Shown piece by piece: positions 1-7,791 of a stretch of DNA of 64,000 bases. The position numbers and the translations under genes are program-made. Under the pieces are notes generated by a model. The model was not told the origin of the DNA and searched no databases. It saw only the letters and a list, made by a program, of their open reading frames with translations. The stretch is from Streptomyces sp. NBC_01775 (GTDB lineage Bacteria > Actinomycetota > Actinomycetes > Streptomycetales > Streptomycetaceae). The stretch covers positions 7,936,001-8,000,000 of the forward strand of contig NZ_CP109104.1 in the NCBI RefSeq assembly GCF_035917675.1, read 5' to 3'. Numbering within the stretch: position 1 is the stretch's first letter; every line of letters begins with the position of its first letter.

Positions 1-120
1 ATCTCCCCGGAATACCCGCCTCTTGTGGAATGGCCTTGCCCGCGTGATGGCGCAAAGGGGTCTTTCGATTCAAGGGGTCTCTCGATTCGCGGTAGGGGTG
101 CGAATGACGGATAATCCACC

Positions 121-169
121 GGCTACCGGCTACCGGCTACCGGCTACCGGCTACCGGCCACAGGCCACC
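121..169. repeat. 7-bp tandem repeat (GGCTACC)
   Basis: Five perfect head-to-tail copies of GGCTACC occupy 121-155 and two degenerate copies (GGCCACA, GGCCACC) follow to 169. The 120 bp to the left hold no recognisable gene. The unit is too short, and lacks spacers, to be CRISPR-like. It is probably a slippage-prone microsatellite. Confidence 0.9.
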
Positions 170-193
170 GCTTCCGGTGTCACGGGGAATTAG

Positions 194-415
194 AGGTGGT
201 ATTTACCCATTCCGCAGGACGGCTACGGAAACAGCTACGGCTACATCCGGGAGGCCACCGCCGGTGCTGTCGACCCGCCGTGGGCGGAGCACGCCGATGC
301 CGTCGTCGCCGGGTTCGTGCCGCCAGCCGGGCGGAACATGCCCGACCGCGAACGGGTGACGACAGCGGTGAACGTAAGCTACGGCGGCGGAATCCGGTCG
401 ACGGGGCCGGCCGAG
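194..415 (+). pseudogene. Orphan coding-like fragment, no usable start
   Basis: The frame that opens after the TAG at 191-193 reads about 75 codons with strong G/C third-position bias and a varied, protein-like composition (it contains IPQDGYGNSYGYIREATAG). It has no ATG, GTG or TTG near its beginning and ends at a TGA at 470-472, inside the next gene. The overlapping frame of the LRR gene is arginine-rich and shadow-like here, so this frame is the better candidate for once-coding DNA. I do not recognise the family. It may be the remnant of a gene cut at its 5' end. Confidence 0.35.
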
Positions 416-423
416 ACGGCCGC

Positions 424-1164
424 ATGGGCTGGGAGGGGCGAAGCGGGGTGGCGGAGACGCTGAATCTGTGGAAGCAAGGGCTCGGGGAGTTGCCGGAGTC
501 TCTGTGGGAGCGGACCGAGCTGCGAGTGCTCATTCTCGCCGACAACGAATTGACACGGATATCGCCGCGGATCGGCCGGCTGCGGCAGGTGCACACCCTG
601 GACCTGGGCCATAACGCACTCGATTCGATACCGGAGGAGCTGGCCGAACTGCCGCTCACCGAGTATCTCTACCTGCACGACAATCAGCTGACGGAGCTCC
701 CGCGGTCGCTGGGACGGCTCACCGGACTTCGCTACCTCAACGTCGGCGAGAACCATCTCGCCATTCTTCCCGACGCCCTTGGCGCCATGACCGGACTGGT
801 CGAATTCCGGGCCCAGCACAGTCGTTTGACCGTACTTCCCGACACCATCGGTCAGCTCTGCCAACTCCGCGAGCTGTGGCTGCGGGGCAACGCGCTGACG
901 GGGCTCCCCGAATCCGTCTCCCGTCTGGCCGAACTGCGTCACCTCGATCTACGGGAGAACGCCCTCGCGGAAGTCCCCGAAGCCTTGGCGGGGCTCCCGC
1001 TGCTCCGGAACGTCGACCTACGGAGCAATCACCTTCGCGAACTGCCGGACTGGCTGTCCGGTCTGCCCTCGCTGGAGAAACTCGACCTGCGCTGGAACAC
1101 CATGGTGCCCCAGCCGCATGTGCTCGGCCTCCTACGGGAACGTGGGTGCGTGGTCTTGACGTAG
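424..1164 (+). CDS. Leucine-rich repeat protein
   Basis: A 246-residue protein made almost entirely of about nine 23-residue leucine-rich repeats of the form xLPxxLxxLxxLxxLdLxxNxL. Such repeats fold into a solenoid that usually binds other proteins. No signal peptide, membrane segment or enzymatic domain is visible, so it is probably cytoplasmic. The frame stays open back to 196, but residues encoded there are arginine-rich and overlap a better coding frame, so I chose the ATG at 424, which starts just before the first repeat. No strong ribosome binding site decides this. The partner is unknown. Confidence 0.75.
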   Translation: MGWEGRSGVAETLNLWKQGLGELPESLWERTELRVLILADNELTRISPRIGRLRQVHTLDLGHNALDSIPEELAELPLTEYLYLHDNQLTELPRSLGRLTGLRYLNVGENHLAILPDALGAMTGLVEFRAQHSRLTVLPDTIGQLCQLRELWLRGNALTGLPESVSRLAELRHLDLRENALAEVPEALAGLPLLRNVDLRSNHLRELPDWLSGLPSLEKLDLRWNTMVPQPHVLGLLRERGCVVLT

Positions 1165-1180
1165 GCAGCCGCCAGGCCCG

Positions 1181-1279
1181 AAGCAGCACCGGGCCGTCGC
1201 CACCCGCTACGACAAGCGCGGCTGTGTCTTCCTCGGCACCGCGACAATGGCAACCTTCGACATCCGGCTGCGAACGTAA
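1181..1279 (+). pseudogene. IS5-family transposase 3' remnant
   Basis: The frame ending at the TAA at 1277-1279 reads KQHRAVATRYDKRGCVFLG and then about 14 more residues. This resembles the extreme C-terminus of IS5-family DDE transposases (pattern RAVATRYDKRAYxFxGTxxxAAIxxWLR). Everything upstream of this block is missing, and the LRR gene ends at 1164. It is a dead fragment. It shows that insertion-sequence traffic has shaped this end of the window, together with the IS630-like remnant near 4 kb. Confidence 0.7.
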
Positions 1280-1370
1280 TGGACTGAACAAGTCCCAGAT
1301 GACGGGCCATCAAAGCTGGCGACGCACTCATCTCGGACGTTGAGCCGGCGTCCGGTGGGGAGGTATCGGG

Positions 1371-1844
1371 ATGAGTTTCCGGCTGGCGGCGTACGCCGTG
1401 TGCATCGAGGACGGGCGGGTGCTGCTCGCCTGTCACGTACCACCGAAGGGTGAGACCAACTGGACGCTTCCGGGTGGCAGGGTCGAGCACGCGGAGGATC
1501 CGTTCGACGCGGTGATCCGGGAGGTCGCTGAGGAGACCGGCTGCGAGGCGGTGGTCGAACGCCTGCTGGGCGTGGACTCAAGGATCATCCCCGCAGCTGA
1601 ACGCACCATCCCCGGCGGACCGGAACACCAGAATGTCGGCATCTTCTACCAGGTCCGCATCACCGGCGGCCAACTCCGGCCTGAGCCGGACGGCGAGATC
1701 GCCGAGTCGGTCTGGACTTCGCTTCCCGACGTCGCCGGCCTGCACCGGTCATCGCTGGTCGACGTCGGCCTGACCCTGTCTCAGACCCTTCCAGCGACCG
1801 GCCACGTTGCTCCGGTCCCGGTCGGCGGCCTGATTCAGCACTGA
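1371..1844 (+). CDS. Nudix hydrolase
   Basis: A 157-residue single-domain protein with a complete Nudix box, G36-x5-E42-x7-R50-E51-V-x-E54-E55-x-G57, which binds divalent metal and hydrolyses nucleoside diphosphates linked to another moiety. The N-terminal strand (FRLAAYAVCIEDGRVLLA) and the WTLPGGRVE lead-in are typical. The substrate cannot be deduced; house-cleaning of oxidised nucleotides or an ADP-sugar/NADH role are both possible. A purine-rich GGGGAGG at 1356-1362 precedes the ATG at good distance. It stands alone between an IS remnant and a convergent TPR gene. Confidence 0.9.
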   Translation: MSFRLAAYAVCIEDGRVLLACHVPPKGETNWTLPGGRVEHAEDPFDAVIREVAEETGCEAVVERLLGVDSRIIPAAERTIPGGPEHQNVGIFYQVRITGGQLRPEPDGEIAESVWTSLPDVAGLHRSSLVDVGLTLSQTLPATGHVAPVPVGGLIQH

Positions 1845-1996
1845 GGCAACCACCAGCATCCGCCTGGCCCGCTCGACCGTCATCTGACACGCACGATCAG
1901 CCGGACAAGCCCCAGGTCCTGTCCGGCGGACCGCATGACTGCGGGCTTGATGGCTCGTTTGTTCGTAACGGGTCTCCAGCCGCAGTTCGCGGATCT

Positions 1997-3670
1997 TCAG
2001 CAACAGTCGTCTTCCGCCGCGCCCGTGACGGTTTCGAGCCGGCAGAAGCAGGATGCCTTGATCGGTACGTCTGCCACGGCGACCGCGAGCTTCAGTTGCT
2101 GGGCCACGATCTGCGCTTCTCCTGATCTGCCCAGCCGCAGGAGACACTCGTGGAACCCGTGCAACGACCATACGTTGCCGGGGTGTTGGGAGGCGCGCGG
2201 CAGCGTGTCGTCGAGGCCCAGATCGGCCCGGTAGACGGCCTCCGCTTCCGCTACGCGACCCTGTTCGAGGAGCAGGGCGCCGTACGCGTGCCGGGTGGGC
2301 TGCATCCATCCCCACGGTTCGTCGTAGGGAAGGTTGTCGTCGAGTGCGATCGACCGCTCCAGCGCGGCGAAGGCGGCGTCGTGGTTTCCCTTGCGGTATT
2401 CCAGTTCGCCGTCGAGCATCGCCGAAGCGATCGCGAGGATGTCGGCACAGGTGTTGTTGAACAGCATGCGAGTCCCGGGAATCCGGGAGACGGCCTGCCG
2501 GAACAGTTCGCGTTCGGTCTCCGCCTCGGAGATCCGGCCGGTGGACGAGCAGGCGATGCCGCGGGCGTAGTGGAGCATCGCGGTGGTGACGCAGTACAGC
2601 CGCGGGTCGGTGGGCCAGGGCAGTTCCAGGATGTCGGGCCATCGGCCGAAGCGGATGAGCACGTGTACCCGCATGGCGAGGAAGCTCTCCAGCCAGTCGG
2701 CCATGGGCGGACTCTGCACCCTCAGCAGCTCCTCGGGGATGGAGGCCTCGAGTTGTGCGGCGGTCTCCAGAGCGGTCGCCGACCGGCCGAGGAACATCGC
2801 ACCGTAGATCTTGAAGTGGTAGTTGTGCGACCGGTACAGGGTGTAGAAATTCATCGCGCCGGCCCGCGCGTGGTACTTCTCGTCGGCGACGATCGCGCTG
2901 GTGTTGTCCGACACCACACGCCGGTAGTCGCCGCACAGCACCTCCAGGTGTGTGGGCATGTGCTGGAGGTGGCCGGCGTCGGGCACGAGGCCGCGGAGCC
3001 GGTCCGCGACAGGCAGGGCCGCCTCGGGGGTGGGGGACATCTCCATGAGGTGGATGTACATGTGCAGAAGGCCGGGGTGCTTCGTGCCGGGCCCGGTGCT
3101 GAGCGCCCGCTCCAGGGCTGCCTTGGCCACCAGCGTGCGGGCACCTGCCGTCGGCAGGCCGGTCCGCAGGTCCCACAGTTGCCAGGGCGTGAGGTTCATC
3201 TGCGCATCGGCATGGAGCGTGGTGACGTCGAGGTCATCGGGAGCGAGGACGTGGACGGCGCGCATGCTGTCGGCGTAGGCCTCGTTCCACACCGAGCAGT
3301 CCTCGACCGGTTCCGCCTGCGGATACCGGTCCCGCAGCGCTCGGATCAGGGCCTGTTCGACGGGAGCGGCACCGTCCGCCTTCTCGTGGGCGTGCTCGAC
3401 GGCCCGGTGGGCGCGTTCGACGGTCCGGGCCAGGTCCTCGTCGTCGAAGGAATCCCAGGGCTTGTTGTAGTTCGGACCGAGGACGAAGGCGATGCCCCAG
3501 TAGGCCATCGCGCAGTCCGGATCCGCCGCGGCGGCCTCTTCGAAGCAGGAGAGGGCTTCCTCATGATGGAAGGCGTACGCCCAGACCAGCCCACGGTCGA
3601 ACCACATCTGGGCGGACGGGGAGGACGTCGTCACGGGGCGGGCGTGGGTGCCGAGGTCGTAGTAGTCCAT
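1997..3670 (-). CDS. Tetratricopeptide-repeat protein
   Basis: A 557-residue protein beginning MDYYDLGTHARPVTTSSP. It is rich in TPR-like helical pairs, e.g. CFEEAAAADPDCAMAYWGIA near residue 45 and AFAALERSIALDDNLPYDEP in the last quarter. A conserved central stretch is histidine-rich (HMYIHLMEMSPTPE, HLQHMPTHLEVLCGDY). This resembles the large uncharacterised TPR family of soluble actinobacterial proteins of about 550 residues. The frame remains open upstream to 4399, but the ATG at 3670 has a strong GAGGAG site and the upstream part overlaps a transposase remnant. Function unknown; a scaffold role is only inference. Confidence 0.8.
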   Translation of the reverse strand: MDYYDLGTHARPVTTSSPSAQMWFDRGLVWAYAFHHEEALSCFEEAAAADPDCAMAYWGIAFVLGPNYNKPWDSFDDEDLARTVERAHRAVEHAHEKADGAAPVEQALIRALRDRYPQAEPVEDCSVWNEAYADSMRAVHVLAPDDLDVTTLHADAQMNLTPWQLWDLRTGLPTAGARTLVAKAALERALSTGPGTKHPGLLHMYIHLMEMSPTPEAALPVADRLRGLVPDAGHLQHMPTHLEVLCGDYRRVVSDNTSAIVADEKYHARAGAMNFYTLYRSHNYHFKIYGAMFLGRSATALETAAQLEASIPEELLRVQSPPMADWLESFLAMRVHVLIRFGRWPDILELPWPTDPRLYCVTTAMLHYARGIACSSTGRISEAETERELFRQAVSRIPGTRMLFNNTCADILAIASAMLDGELEYRKGNHDAAFAALERSIALDDNLPYDEPWGWMQPTRHAYGALLLEQGRVAEAEAVYRADLGLDDTLPRASQHPGNVWSLHGFHECLLRLGRSGEAQIVAQQLKLAVAVADVPIKASCFCRLETVTGAAEDDCC

Positions 3671-3849
3671 CCGTCTCTCCTCAAGGTACGGTCGGCCAGC
3701 CGGCGCGGACGAGCCGCTCGGCCCGGCCGGACACATGGACGCGCCGCGACCGGCACGCGCTGTTCTAACGTGGTGAACGCCTCCGGGGACACCGCCTCCC
3801 GGGGACACCTGAGCCGGGGGCAGAACCGGTCTCGCCCGGCTGGGTGGAG

Positions 3850-4200
3850 GACCAGGTGTGGACCGCGGCATGGGCGGACCCGGCGGTGCCACCGTCTGCG
3901 TATCCACCCCTCGGGCAAGGGCAAGCGTCGCAGCATGGGAGAGCGTGACTTCATCGCGCTGATCGACGGTACCCACCAGCCCGTCAAGGCACCGATCGTG
4001 CTGATGTGGGACCGGCTGAACACCCACGTCTCCCACGCGATGCGTGAGTTGATCGCCGAGCGTGAGTGGCTGACGGAGTTTCTGCTGCCCGCCTACTCGC
4101 CTCACCTCGACTCCGTCGAGGGGGTATGGGCGCACGTCAAGCGCAGCCTGGCCAACCTCGCCGTGGCTGCCCTCGACCGGCTCGAAGCAGCGCCCGACAG
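3850..4200 (+). pseudogene. IS630-family transposase remnant
   Basis: The frame through 3935 encodes RIHPSGKGKRRSMGERDF, VLMWDRLNTHVSHAMREL and LPAYSPHLDSVEGVWAHVKR. These match the C-terminal half of IS630-type DDE transposases and retain the second catalytic Asp (WDRLNTH) and the final Glu (SVEGVW). The first Asp region and the N-terminal helix-turn-helix are gone. Upstream codons near 3850 look like a degraded RTWGRRGHTP block joined by an internal deletion. The C-terminal tail is replaced by unrelated sequence with a small hairpin (CCGACAG at 4194-4200, CTGTCGG at 4219-4225). IS630 elements target TA, which matters for the element at 37970. Confidence 0.75.
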
Positions 4201-4386
4201 GGCATCGATGACGGGCCGCTGTCGGCGTACGGCTAGGTCGCAGAGCTGTGGCACGGGGAACGTGCAGTGGCGAGCGTGGGCGGGGCGCCGGACGCCGCGC
4301 CCGGTTTCTCGATCCCAGATGAACCCGCGGGGCCCGCTTCACGTCGTGTCGCAATGACGACTCGGAACCTCGGAGGAGCATCCGGC

Positions 4387-5214
4387 ATGACGGAACCACG
4401 CACGATTGTGATCACTGGTGCGAGCTCGGGTATCGGACTCGCCGCCGCGGAACAGCTCGCCGCCCGGGGTGACCGGGTCGTCCAGGTCGGCCGTGACGAG
4501 CGCCGTCTGGCGGTCGCCGTCGATCGGGTCCGGGCAGCCGGGCGCGGGGCCGAGCCGGGACAGTTCCAGGCCAACTTCGAACGACTGGCCGACGTACGGG
4601 CACTCGCGGATCACCTGCTGTCCACGTACCCGGAGATCGACGTGCTGGCGAACAACGCCGGCATGGTCGCAATGTCCTACCGGCGCACCGTGGACGGCCA
4701 CGAGGCCACCATCCAGGCCAACCACCTGGGACACTTTCTGCTCAGCAAGCTGCTGCGGGAAAGGCTGCGCGGGAGCAGGATCGTGAACACCTCGGTGCGC
4801 CCCGGCCCCAATGTGCGGCTCGACCCGGATCAGTTGGACCGCGACGGGCAGCGTTACAACGGCATCGCCGCCTACCAGACCTCTAAAGCGGCCAACGTGC
4901 TCTTCGCGATGGAGGCAGCGCAGCGCTGGCCCGACATCCTGAGCCTCAGCCTGCACCCCGGCCTGGTCCGGACCGACATCGGCCGCGACACGGCGCTGCG
5001 CTTCGTCTACCGCTACGCGCCGTTCCTGATCAGCCCGGAAAAGTCAGCCCGACGGCTGGTGCGACTCGCCGTGGCAGCGACCGAGGAGCTGACCAACGGT
5101 GCCCTCTACGGCCCCGGCAACCCCATCCGGCCAGACCCCCGCGTCTTCAACGCGGATAACGCGGCGCGGCTTTGGGCAGCCTCCGAGTCCGCCATCGCCG
5201 ATCCGGCGACGTAG
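4387..5214 (+). CDS. Short-chain dehydrogenase/reductase
   Basis: A 275-residue classical SDR. It has the cofactor-binding TGASSGIG at residues 10-17, the NNAG motif, and the catalytic Tyr163-x3-Lys167 (YQTSK). The Ser partner lies in the NTSV stretch. It resembles retinol-dehydrogenase-like SDRs, which oxidise or reduce a carbonyl/alcohol with NAD(P). The frame is open 40 codons further upstream, but the ATG at 4387 has a good GGAGGA at 4372-4377 and opens directly into the Rossmann strand. The substrate is unknown and neighbours give no clear clue. Confidence 0.9.
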   Translation: MTEPRTIVITGASSGIGLAAAEQLAARGDRVVQVGRDERRLAVAVDRVRAAGRGAEPGQFQANFERLADVRALADHLLSTYPEIDVLANNAGMVAMSYRRTVDGHEATIQANHLGHFLLSKLLRERLRGSRIVNTSVRPGPNVRLDPDQLDRDGQRYNGIAAYQTSKAANVLFAMEAAQRWPDILSLSLHPGLVRTDIGRDTALRFVYRYAPFLISPEKSARRLVRLAVAATEELTNGALYGPGNPIRPDPRVFNADNAARLWAASESAIADPAT

Positions 5215-5365
5215 CCGTGTCGTTCGTCGAGGGGACGGACGCATCGGCTCCCACTCGCGGCCCGCCTACGGTCCAACCCACCCGGTGGGCCGCCCCCGTA
5301 CGCGGATCAGCGACCGGACCATCTTCGACAAGCCGCCGCGACTCCTCCTTTGCCGGTCTTGGAAC

Positions 5366-6061
5366 TCAGGCAGTGCACGAAGTCGCGGCGGGACGCTGCC
5401 CCGCGGTGAACGCGGCCGGCGGGACGCCCATGAAGTGGCGGAACTCGGCGGTCATGTGGGACTGGTCGTAGTAGCCCGCCGTCGCGGCGATGTCCGACCA
5501 CCGGCCGGCATCGGCCGCGAGCACGGTGCGGACGCGGTGGATGCGTGCGAAGTGTTTGGGGGACAAGCCGGTGCCGGCGGTGAACAAGGTGTGCAGGCGA
5601 CGCTCACTGATGTGCAACCGGGCCGCGGTCGTGGCGACGGTGGCGCCGGCCAGTAGGTGTGCTGCCTCTTCGAGCCGCTCTTGGGGCTCCGGCCGATCGG
5701 CCCATGCTTCTTCGAGAGCGGCGATCGGATCGGCGGCGAGCTGGTCGACGTCCAGGCCCGGTAGTTCGCGAAGCGGCAGGATCCGGTCGGCGAGATCACG
5801 CAGCGGACGGCCGAGCAGGGCTTGGGCACGACCCGGCCGCATGCGAACCCGCACGCACGAATGGCCGGACGCGCCGACGTGATAGGCGGCCCGGGTGCGC
5901 GGACCCATGACGATCAGCTCACGCTTGTCGCTGCGCAGGAGCAGTGTGGTGGCGTGATCGGGTACGTCGACCGCCGCCGAACCAGCCGCCGTAACGACAT
6001 CGATCCCGGCCACCCAACGCAGAAGGGCAGGCGGCACGACGAGAGAGTTCACGCAGCCCAC
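5366..6061 (-). CDS. AraC-family transcriptional regulator
   Basis: A regulator of about 231 residues with an AraC-type C-terminal DNA-binding domain: first helix-turn-helix around TVATTAARLHISERRLHTLF, second around WSDIAATAGYYDQSHMTAEF, then the usual RHFMGVPPAAF end. The N-terminal half is a small sensor domain without recognisable motif. I prefer the GTG at 6061 because AGGAAG (6080-6075) lies 13 nt upstream; the GTG at 6052 is the alternative. It is divergent from the NmrA-type reductase at 6116 with a 54-bp gap, so it probably controls that gene. Confidence 0.85.
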   Translation of the reverse strand: MGCVNSLVVPPALLRWVAGIDVVTAAGSAAVDVPDHATTLLLRSDKRELIVMGPRTRAAYHVGASGHSCVRVRMRPGRAQALLGRPLRDLADRILPLRELPGLDVDQLAADPIAALEEAWADRPEPQERLEEAAHLLAGATVATTAARLHISERRLHTLFTAGTGLSPKHFARIHRVRTVLAADAGRWSDIAATAGYYDQSHMTAEFRHFMGVPPAAFTAGQRPAATSCTA

Positions 6062-6115
6062 GATAGTGCCGAAACTTCCTATCAGGCGGTGTGAGAGCGA
6101 TGCGATCGTCGGGAC

Positions 6116-6919
6116 ATGATCCTTGTTACCGGTGCCACCGGCACCATTGGTAGTCACGTCGTCCGTCTGCTCACCGAACGGGGCGTGCCGTTTCGGGCAA
6201 TGTCCCGCCGCGAGCGGCCCGGAGGGGTGCGGGCAGACTTCGACGACCCGGCGTCGCTGGCCCGTGCGGTGACCGACATCGACACGGTCTTCCTCGTAAC
6301 CGTGCCCCCCGTGCCGACCGCGGACCACGACATCGCTCTGGTCACGGCCGCGCGGGCGGCGGGCGTCCGTAAGATCGTCAAGCTCTCCGCCATTGGCAGC
6401 GGTGAGCGGTTCGACGGGGCGACCGTTGGCGCGTGGCACCTCGCCGCGGAGGAGGCGATCGAGGCCGGCGGGCTCGTGTGGACGATGCTCCGCCCGCCGA
6501 GCTTCGCCTCGAACTTCTTGTGGTACCGGGCGCTGATCCAGGCCGGAGAGCCGATCCCGAACCTGGTCGCCGACTCCCGGCAGGCCATCGTCGACCCGAG
6601 GGACGTGGCAGCGGTCGCCGTCGCTGCCATGACCAGCGATGCACATGACGGGCAACGGTACGACCTGACCGGGCCAGAGCTGCTGACGTTCGCCGACCAG
6701 GCGGCGATCCTGGAGCGCGTGCTGGAACGGCCGGTCAAGATCACCGACACGAATGCGCTCGACCAGTTGCCGGCCGGGATGAGGACTGGCATCGGCTGGG
6801 CGCGCGCCGGCAGTGCGGCCTACGTCACCGACCACGTGCCGCGAGTGCTCGGCCGACCGGCGGGCACCTTCGAGCAGTGGGCACGCGACCACCGGGAGAC
6901 ATTCGCGGCGATGCCGTAA
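6116..6919 (+). CDS. NmrA-like NAD(P)-binding protein
   Basis: A 267-residue atypical SDR that starts directly with the dinucleotide-binding motif GATGTIGSHVV (residues 6-16). It lacks the Tyr-x3-Lys pair of classical SDRs and resembles NmrA/quinone-reductase-2 (YtfG-like) proteins, which act as redox sensors or reduce quinones. The block LRPPSFASNFLWY is characteristic of this group. Expression is probably controlled by the divergent AraC regulator. Start is the first ATG of the frame. Confidence 0.85.
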   Translation: MILVTGATGTIGSHVVRLLTERGVPFRAMSRRERPGGVRADFDDPASLARAVTDIDTVFLVTVPPVPTADHDIALVTAARAAGVRKIVKLSAIGSGERFDGATVGAWHLAAEEAIEAGGLVWTMLRPPSFASNFLWYRALIQAGEPIPNLVADSRQAIVDPRDVAAVAVAAMTSDAHDGQRYDLTGPELLTFADQAAILERVLERPVKITDTNALDQLPAGMRTGIGWARAGSAAYVTDHVPRVLGRPAGTFEQWARDHRETFAAMP

Positions 6920-7091
6920 CCCACTGCCACAGGGGTTCGGTCAGCCCCGATGGCAAGGCAGACACAGGTCTCCCGGTGATCACAGAGTCCCGCAACTCCA
7001 TGATTACCAGGCTTTGTTGCTCTTCCGCTTCCGCGCTGCCCCATCGAGCCTCCTATCCGCGCGAGTTCTGAGTTGCTGCGATAGTTGAAGC

Positions 7092-7355
7092 ATGGGGAAA
7101 GGAACCCGAAGTCAGAGCGAGCGGGACGCCATCACGGTGGAGATCGGCTACGCGCTGGTCAGCGCCGTTCTTCTCGCGGCCGTAGTGCTCGCGGTGACGG
7201 CTGGCCCGGCAGCTCTTTGGACGCTTCCTCCAGCTGTCGACGGACCTCTGCTCGTGACAGGTCCTTTGATGGCCGGAGTGGTCGCGGTGACGCGTGTGGT
7301 GTATGTGCTGCGGCAGTACGCCCGGCATCAACCTGCGCGTCCGGACGGCGATTAG
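7092..7355 (+). CDS. Small membrane protein, DUF6332-like
   Basis: An 87-residue protein with a charged N-terminus (MGKGTRSQSERDAITVEIGY), two hydrophobic segments of about 20 residues (near 20-42 and 50-70) and a basic tail. The SQxERDAxTVEIGYAL start is typical of a small Streptomyces family annotated as DUF6332. Both ends are predicted cytoplasmic. Function unknown. A GC-rich hairpin (7378-7405) follows at terminator distance. Confidence 0.75.
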   Translation: MGKGTRSQSERDAITVEIGYALVSAVLLAAVVLAVTAGPAALWTLPPAVDGPLLVTGPLMAGVVAVTRVVYVLRQYARHQPARPDGD

Positions 7356-7377
7356 CTCATCGCCGCCATCTGTCGTG

Positions 7378-7405
7378 AGGGGCCGTCGGTTTGCCGGTGG
7401 CCCCT
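7378..7405 (+). terminator. Hairpin terminator after small membrane gene
   Basis: AGGGGCC (7378-7384) pairs with GGCCCCT (7399-7405) around a 14-nt loop, 23 bp after the stop of the membrane gene. There is no U-tract, as is usual for actinomycete terminators. Confidence 0.55.
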
Positions 7406-7753
7406 CTCTGCCTGTCCGGAGCGGAGACTTCGGCTCGTGGGCAGCCGGAAGGCCCGGCTGTCGCGCGGGGTGGACGCCGGGTCGGGGTCACTCTTACAGG
7501 CGGCGCGCTGTGGCGTGATGCGTACCTGTCCGCATCGCTCAGCACACAGGGATGCCGGACGCGAGAGTCATTCCGACCTTGACCCGACCCGGCGTGAACT
7601 CCGTTGTCAGGTCGGTGATTTGACGCCGAGTCCGCGTCGGCGCGGCGCGGCGGCCATTGGCTTGAGTGCCCGCATTCGCGCTGCGTCGGTCCTCAAGCAT
7701 GATCCTCAGCCCCCGTTCTCAGACCCGGCTTCGACCTTTGGCCTTCTGGCTGT
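7406..7753. other. Intergenic stretch, nothing recognised
   Basis: About 350 bp between the hairpin at 7378-7405 and the MerR-clamp promoter. I see no frame with convincing coding bias and no repeat. Confidence 0.5.
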
Positions 7754-7784
7754 TTGACCTTCAAGCCGCTTGAACGCCGACAAT
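7754..7784 (+). promoter_or_regulatory. MerR-type promoter with operator in 19-bp spacer
   Basis: TTGACC (7754-7759) and GACAAT (7779-7784) are separated by 19 bp, longer than the usual 17 and typical of promoters remodelled by MerR proteins. A perfect palindrome, TTCAAG-CCG-CTTGAA (7760-7774), fills the spacer. The expected transcription start falls at or next to the ATG at 7792, so the mRNA would be leaderless, and no ribosome binding site is present. Confidence 0.7.
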
Positions 7785-7791
7785 CGCGTTC

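Noticed and set aside
121..169. CRISPR-like repeat array
   Set aside because: Units are only 7 bp and contiguous, without spacers.
2150..3800. Plus-strand open frame upstream of the IS630 remnant
   Set aside because: It is antisense to the TPR gene; only the part after about 3850 resembles a transposase.
7406..7753. Possible small genes between the membrane protein and MerR-clamp genes
   Set aside because: Open frames here lack ribosome binding sites and codon bias.
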